From: Auanema rhodensis
Taxonomy: Eukaryota; Nematoda; Chromadorea; Rhabditida; Rhabditidae
Assembly: GCA_964057225.1 (NCBI GenBank)
Contig: OZ059900.1
Coordinates: forward strand, 20,661,638 to 20,725,637
Direction of reading: 5' to 3'
Length of the DNA stretch: 64,000 nucleotides
Shown: positions 61,167 to 64,000 of the stretch, in pieces
Layout: each line of letters starts with the position of its first letter
How positions within the stretch are numbered: position 1 is the stretch's first letter
Notes under the pieces: generated by a model
Seen by the model: only the letters and a program-made list of their open reading frames with translations
Database searches by the model: none
Told to the model about the DNA's origin: nothing
Position numbers and translations under genes: made by a program

Positions 61167-64000
61167 GTGTTTTTGTATTTTTCTAGTGTTCAGCATGTAA
61201 AATGCATCATTTTAGTATGTAACACGCTGAAATTCGTTGCATTTGACGACTCATATGAACAAAAATCGATTTAATCAATATTAGCCATAAGGGGCGTGCC
61301 CTCAGAATATGCTAATTTCCTTAATTTTCTAACCCCTGTTTTTTTGTCGTGAAAGTGGAACTAGACGTTGTACGAACAATTTTGAACTAGGTTTCATTGA
61401 CATTGCATGAGTTTGAACACATGAAATCGTAAGTCAAAACCTTGTTTACAGCGAAATTTCCTAAAACTGGTTTTCCAGCATAATAAAATATTTCTAATGG
61501 GAAATACTGTGTTTTTGTATTTTTCTAGTGTTCAGCATGTAAAATGCTTCATTTTAGTATGTAACACGCTGAAATTCGTTGCATTTGACGACTCATATGA
61601 ACAAAAATCGATTTAATCAATATTAGCCATAAGGGGCGTGCCCTCAGAATATGCTAATTTCCTTAATTTTCTAACCCCTGTTTTTTTGTCGTGAAAGTGG
61701 AACTAGACGTTGTACGAACAATTTTGAGCTAGGTTTCATTGACATTGCATGAGTTTGAACACATGAAATCGTAAGTCAAAACCTTGTTTACAGCGAAATT
61801 TCCAAAAACTGGTTTTCCAGCATAATAAAATATTTCTCGTGGGAAATACTGTGTTTTTGTATTTTTCTAGTGTTCAGCATGTGAAATGCTTCATTTTAGT
61901 ATGTAACACGCTGAAATTCGTTGCATTTGACGACTCATATGAACAAAAATCGATTTAATCAATATTAGCCATAAGGGGCGTGCCCTCAGAATATGCTAAT
62001 TTCCTTAATTTTCTAACCCCTGTTTTTTTGTCGTGAAAGTGGAACTAGACGTTGTACGAACAATTTTGAACTAGGTTTCATTGACATTGCATGAGTTTGA
62101 ACACATGAAATCGTAAGTCAAAACCTTGTTTACAGCGAAATTTCCAAAAACTGGTTTTCCAGCATAATAAAATATTTCTAATGGGAAATACTGTGTTTTT
62201 GTATTTTTCTAGTGTTCAGCATGTAAAATGATTCATTTTAGTATGTAACACGCTGAAATTCGTTGCATTTGACGACTCATATGAACAAAAATCGATTTAA
62301 TCAATATTCGCCATAAGGGGCGTGCCCTCAGAATATGCTAATTTCCTTAATTTTCTAACCCCTGTTTTTTTGTCGTGAAAGTGGAACTAGACGTTGTACG
62401 AACAATTTTGAACTAGGTTTCATTGACATTGCATGAGTTTGAACACATGAAATCGTAAGTCAAAACCTTGTTTACAGCGAAATTTCCAAAAACTGGTTTT
62501 CCAGCATAATAAAATATTTCTCATGGGAAATACTGTGTTTTTGTATTTTTCTAGTGTTCAGCATGTAAAATGCTTCATTTTAGTATGTAACACGCTGAAA
62601 TTCGTTGCATTTGACGACTCATATGAACAAAAATCGATTTAATCAATATTAGCCATAAGGGGCGTGCCCTCAGAATATGCTAATTTCCTTAATTTTCTAA
62701 CCCCTGTTTTTTTGTCGTGAAAGTGGAACTAGACGTTGTACGAACAATTTTGAGCTAGGTTTCATTGACATTGCATGAGTTTGAACACATGAAATCGTAA
62801 GTCAAAACCTTGTTTACAGCGAAATTTCCAAAAACTGGTTTTCCTGCATAATAAAATATTTCTCGTGGGAAATACTGTGTTTTTGTACTTTTCTAGTGTT
62901 CAGCATGTAAAATGCTTCATTTTAGTATGTAACACGCTGGAATTCGTTGCATTTGACGACTCATATGAACAAAAATCGATTTAATCAATATTAGCCATAA
63001 GGGGCGTGCCCTCAGAATATGCTAATTTCCTTAATTTTCTAACCCCTGTTTTTTTGTCGTGAAAGTGGAACTAGACGTTGTACGAACAATTTTGAACTAG
63101 GTTTCATTGACATTGCATGAGTTTGAACACATGAAATCGTAAGTCAAAACCTTGTTTACAGCGAAATTTCCAAAAACTGGTTTTCCAGCATAATAAAATA
63201 TTTCTAATGGGAAATACTGTGTTTTTGTATTTTTCTAGTGTTCAGCATGTAAAATGCTTCATTTTAGTATGTAACACGCTGAAATTCGTTGCATTTGACG
63301 ACTCATATGAACAAAAATCGATTTAATCAATATTAGCCATAAGGGGCGTGCCCTCAGAATATGCTAATTTCCTTAATTTTCTAACCCCTGTTTTTTTGTC
63401 GTGAAAGTGGAACTAGACGTTGTACGAACAATTTTGAGCTAGGTTTCATTGACATTGCATGAGTTTGAACACATGAAATCGTAAGTCAAAACCTTGTTTA
63501 CAGCGAAATTTCCAAAAACTGGTTTTCCAGCATAATAAAATATTTCTCGTGGGAAATACTGTGTTTTTGTATTTTTCTAGTGTTCAGCATGTAAAATGCT
63601 TCATTTTAGTATGTAACACGCTGAAATTCGTTGCATTTGACGACTCATATGAACAAAAATCGATTTAATCAATATTAGCCATAAGGGGCGTGCCCTCAGA
63701 ATATGCTAATTTCCTTAATTTTCTAACCCCTGTTTTTTTGTCGTGAAAGTGGAACTAGACGTTGTACGAACAATTTTGAGCTAGGTTTCATTGACATTGC
63801 ATGAGTTTGAACACATGAAATCGTAAGTCAAAACCTTGTTTACAGCGAAATTTCCTAAAACTGGTTTTCCAGCATAATAAAATATTTCTAATGGGAAATA
63901 CTGTGTTTTTGTATTTTTCTAGTGTTCAGCATGTAAAATGCTTCATTTTAGTATGTAACACGCTGAAATTCGTTGCATTTGACGACTCATATGAACAAAA
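61167..64000 (+). repeat. Block C tail, no clean higher-order repeat visible
   Basis: Eight full monomers and a 98-bp partial one. Subtype order by the GAGCTAGG (g) or GAACTAGG (a) marker is a, g, a, a, g, a, g, g. Private variants are ATGCATCATT (61,206), CATGTGAAATG (61,882), ATGATTCATT (62,230), ATATTCGCC (62,309) and GTACTTTTC (62,887). One monomer pair repeats TTCCTGCAT plus GGAATTC as in the 9-mers. The array clearly continues past the window edge. Confidence 0.85.

Larger units (their letters stand above)
1..64000. repeat. Satellite DNA array, 342-bp monomer, whole window
   Basis: The same unit recurs every 342 bp across the whole window. Counting each unit from the motif GTGTTTTTGTATTTTTC, starts fall at 1, 343, 685, 1027 and so on. 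Copies of 343 bp (one extra T in the T7 run), one 341-bp type (one A lost) and two 358-bp copies (16-bp insertion) account for nearly all length variation. About 189 full or partial copies are present. One monomer has 117 G+C of 342. Copies typically differ at zero to five positions, with no inserted unrelated DNA. Known biology: such arrays are constitutive heterochromatin, often centromeric or pericentromeric, homogenised by unequal exchange, conversion or amplification. Species and satellite family name are not recognised. Every gap longer than 300 bases is filled by this repeat. Confidence 0.98.
40738..64000 (+). repeat. Block C: forward-orientation satellite subarray
   Basis: After junction J2 the array returns to + orientation. 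It begins at monomer position 124 of a partial copy; the first full copy starts at 40,957 and the window ends 98 bp into the copy starting at 63,903. From about 42.2 kb most copies belong to one of two subtypes. One carries GAGCTAGG, often with CTCGTGGG. The other carries GAACTAGG, often with CTAATGGG or CTCATGGG. Extra markers include TTCACAG, CCTAAAAC, GGAATTC and TTCCTGCAT. Three successive higher-order repeats (3,078, 3,077 and 2,053 bp) occupy 45.1-61.2 kb. Confidence 0.97.

Noticed and set aside
1-64000. Open reading frames within or across monomers
   Set aside because: Each monomer has stops in all six frames and 342 is a multiple of 3, so no frame stays open through the array. Short frames are repeated by-products of the satellite.
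1-64000. Alpha satellite, because 342 is twice 171
   Set aside because: The sequence does not resemble primate alpha satellite, and the two halves of the monomer do not align. Only short matches such as TTGCAT and TGAACA recur, at inconsistent offsets of 166 and 158 bp.
1-64000. Telomeric repeats, tRNA-like A/B boxes or rDNA spacer subrepeats
   Set aside because: No short telomere-type tandem motif, no convincing B-box and no rRNA sequence is present; nothing supports these beyond tandem repetition.
1-64000. Assigning the array to a named species satellite such as a Tribolium or Tenebrio family
   Set aside because: The length class and orientation switches are compatible with beetle satellites, but I cannot match the sequence with confidence from memory, so no name is given.

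Overview
The window is one uninterrupted satellite DNA array. A 342-bp AT-rich monomer (about 34% G+C by my count of one copy) is repeated about 189 times from the first base to the last, counting partial copies at the edges and at two breaks. I see no gene, RNA gene, transposon, CRISPR array or unique sequence. All six frames of every monomer contain stop codons, so the array cannot be read through even though 342 is divisible by 3. Copies usually differ from each other at only a few positions. This is the pattern of a eukaryotic centromeric, pericentromeric or other heterochromatic array. The monomer is not primate alpha satellite, and I cannot name the species. An insect (for example a beetle, where satellites of about 340-360 bp and orientation switches are familiar) or a plant would both fit.

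Layout: three orientation blocks. Block A (1-18,044, + orientation) has 53 monomers. Block B (18,041-40,739, - orientation) has 67. Block C (40,738-64,000, + orientation) has 69. The breaks are head-to-head/tail-to-tail switches sharing 4 bp (J1, 18,041-18,044) and 2 bp (J2, 40,738-40,739) of microhomology. At each, the two arms form an inverted repeat with a spacer of only 23 or 37 nt.

Inside each block, single-base marker variants reveal nested higher-order repeats (HORs). Block A has a 7-mer (2,395 bp x2), a 3-mer (1,027 bp x2), a 4-mer (1,369 bp x2) and a 9-monomer segment repeated 4,105 bp apart. Block B has 3-mers, 4-mers and a 3,424-bp period. Block C has a 9-mer of 3,078 bp x2, a different 9-mer of 3,077 bp x2 and a 6-mer of 2,053 bp x2. 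Block C also carries a subfamily marker (GAACTAGG in place of GAGCTAGG) that is absent from A and seen once in B.

The most interesting structure lies across the blocks. (1) The marker order of block A 685-3,079 reappears monomer for monomer, inverted, at 27,221-29,615, and the same HOR lineage continues on both sides, so block B is an inverted paralogue of block A. (2) Around J2, rare variants are mirrored at a constant coordinate sum (81,174), exactly one monomer off the physical junction axis. This suggests an inverted duplication followed by loss or gain of a monomer. Together these describe a satellite domain evolving by tandem amplification combined with foldback-type inverted duplication.
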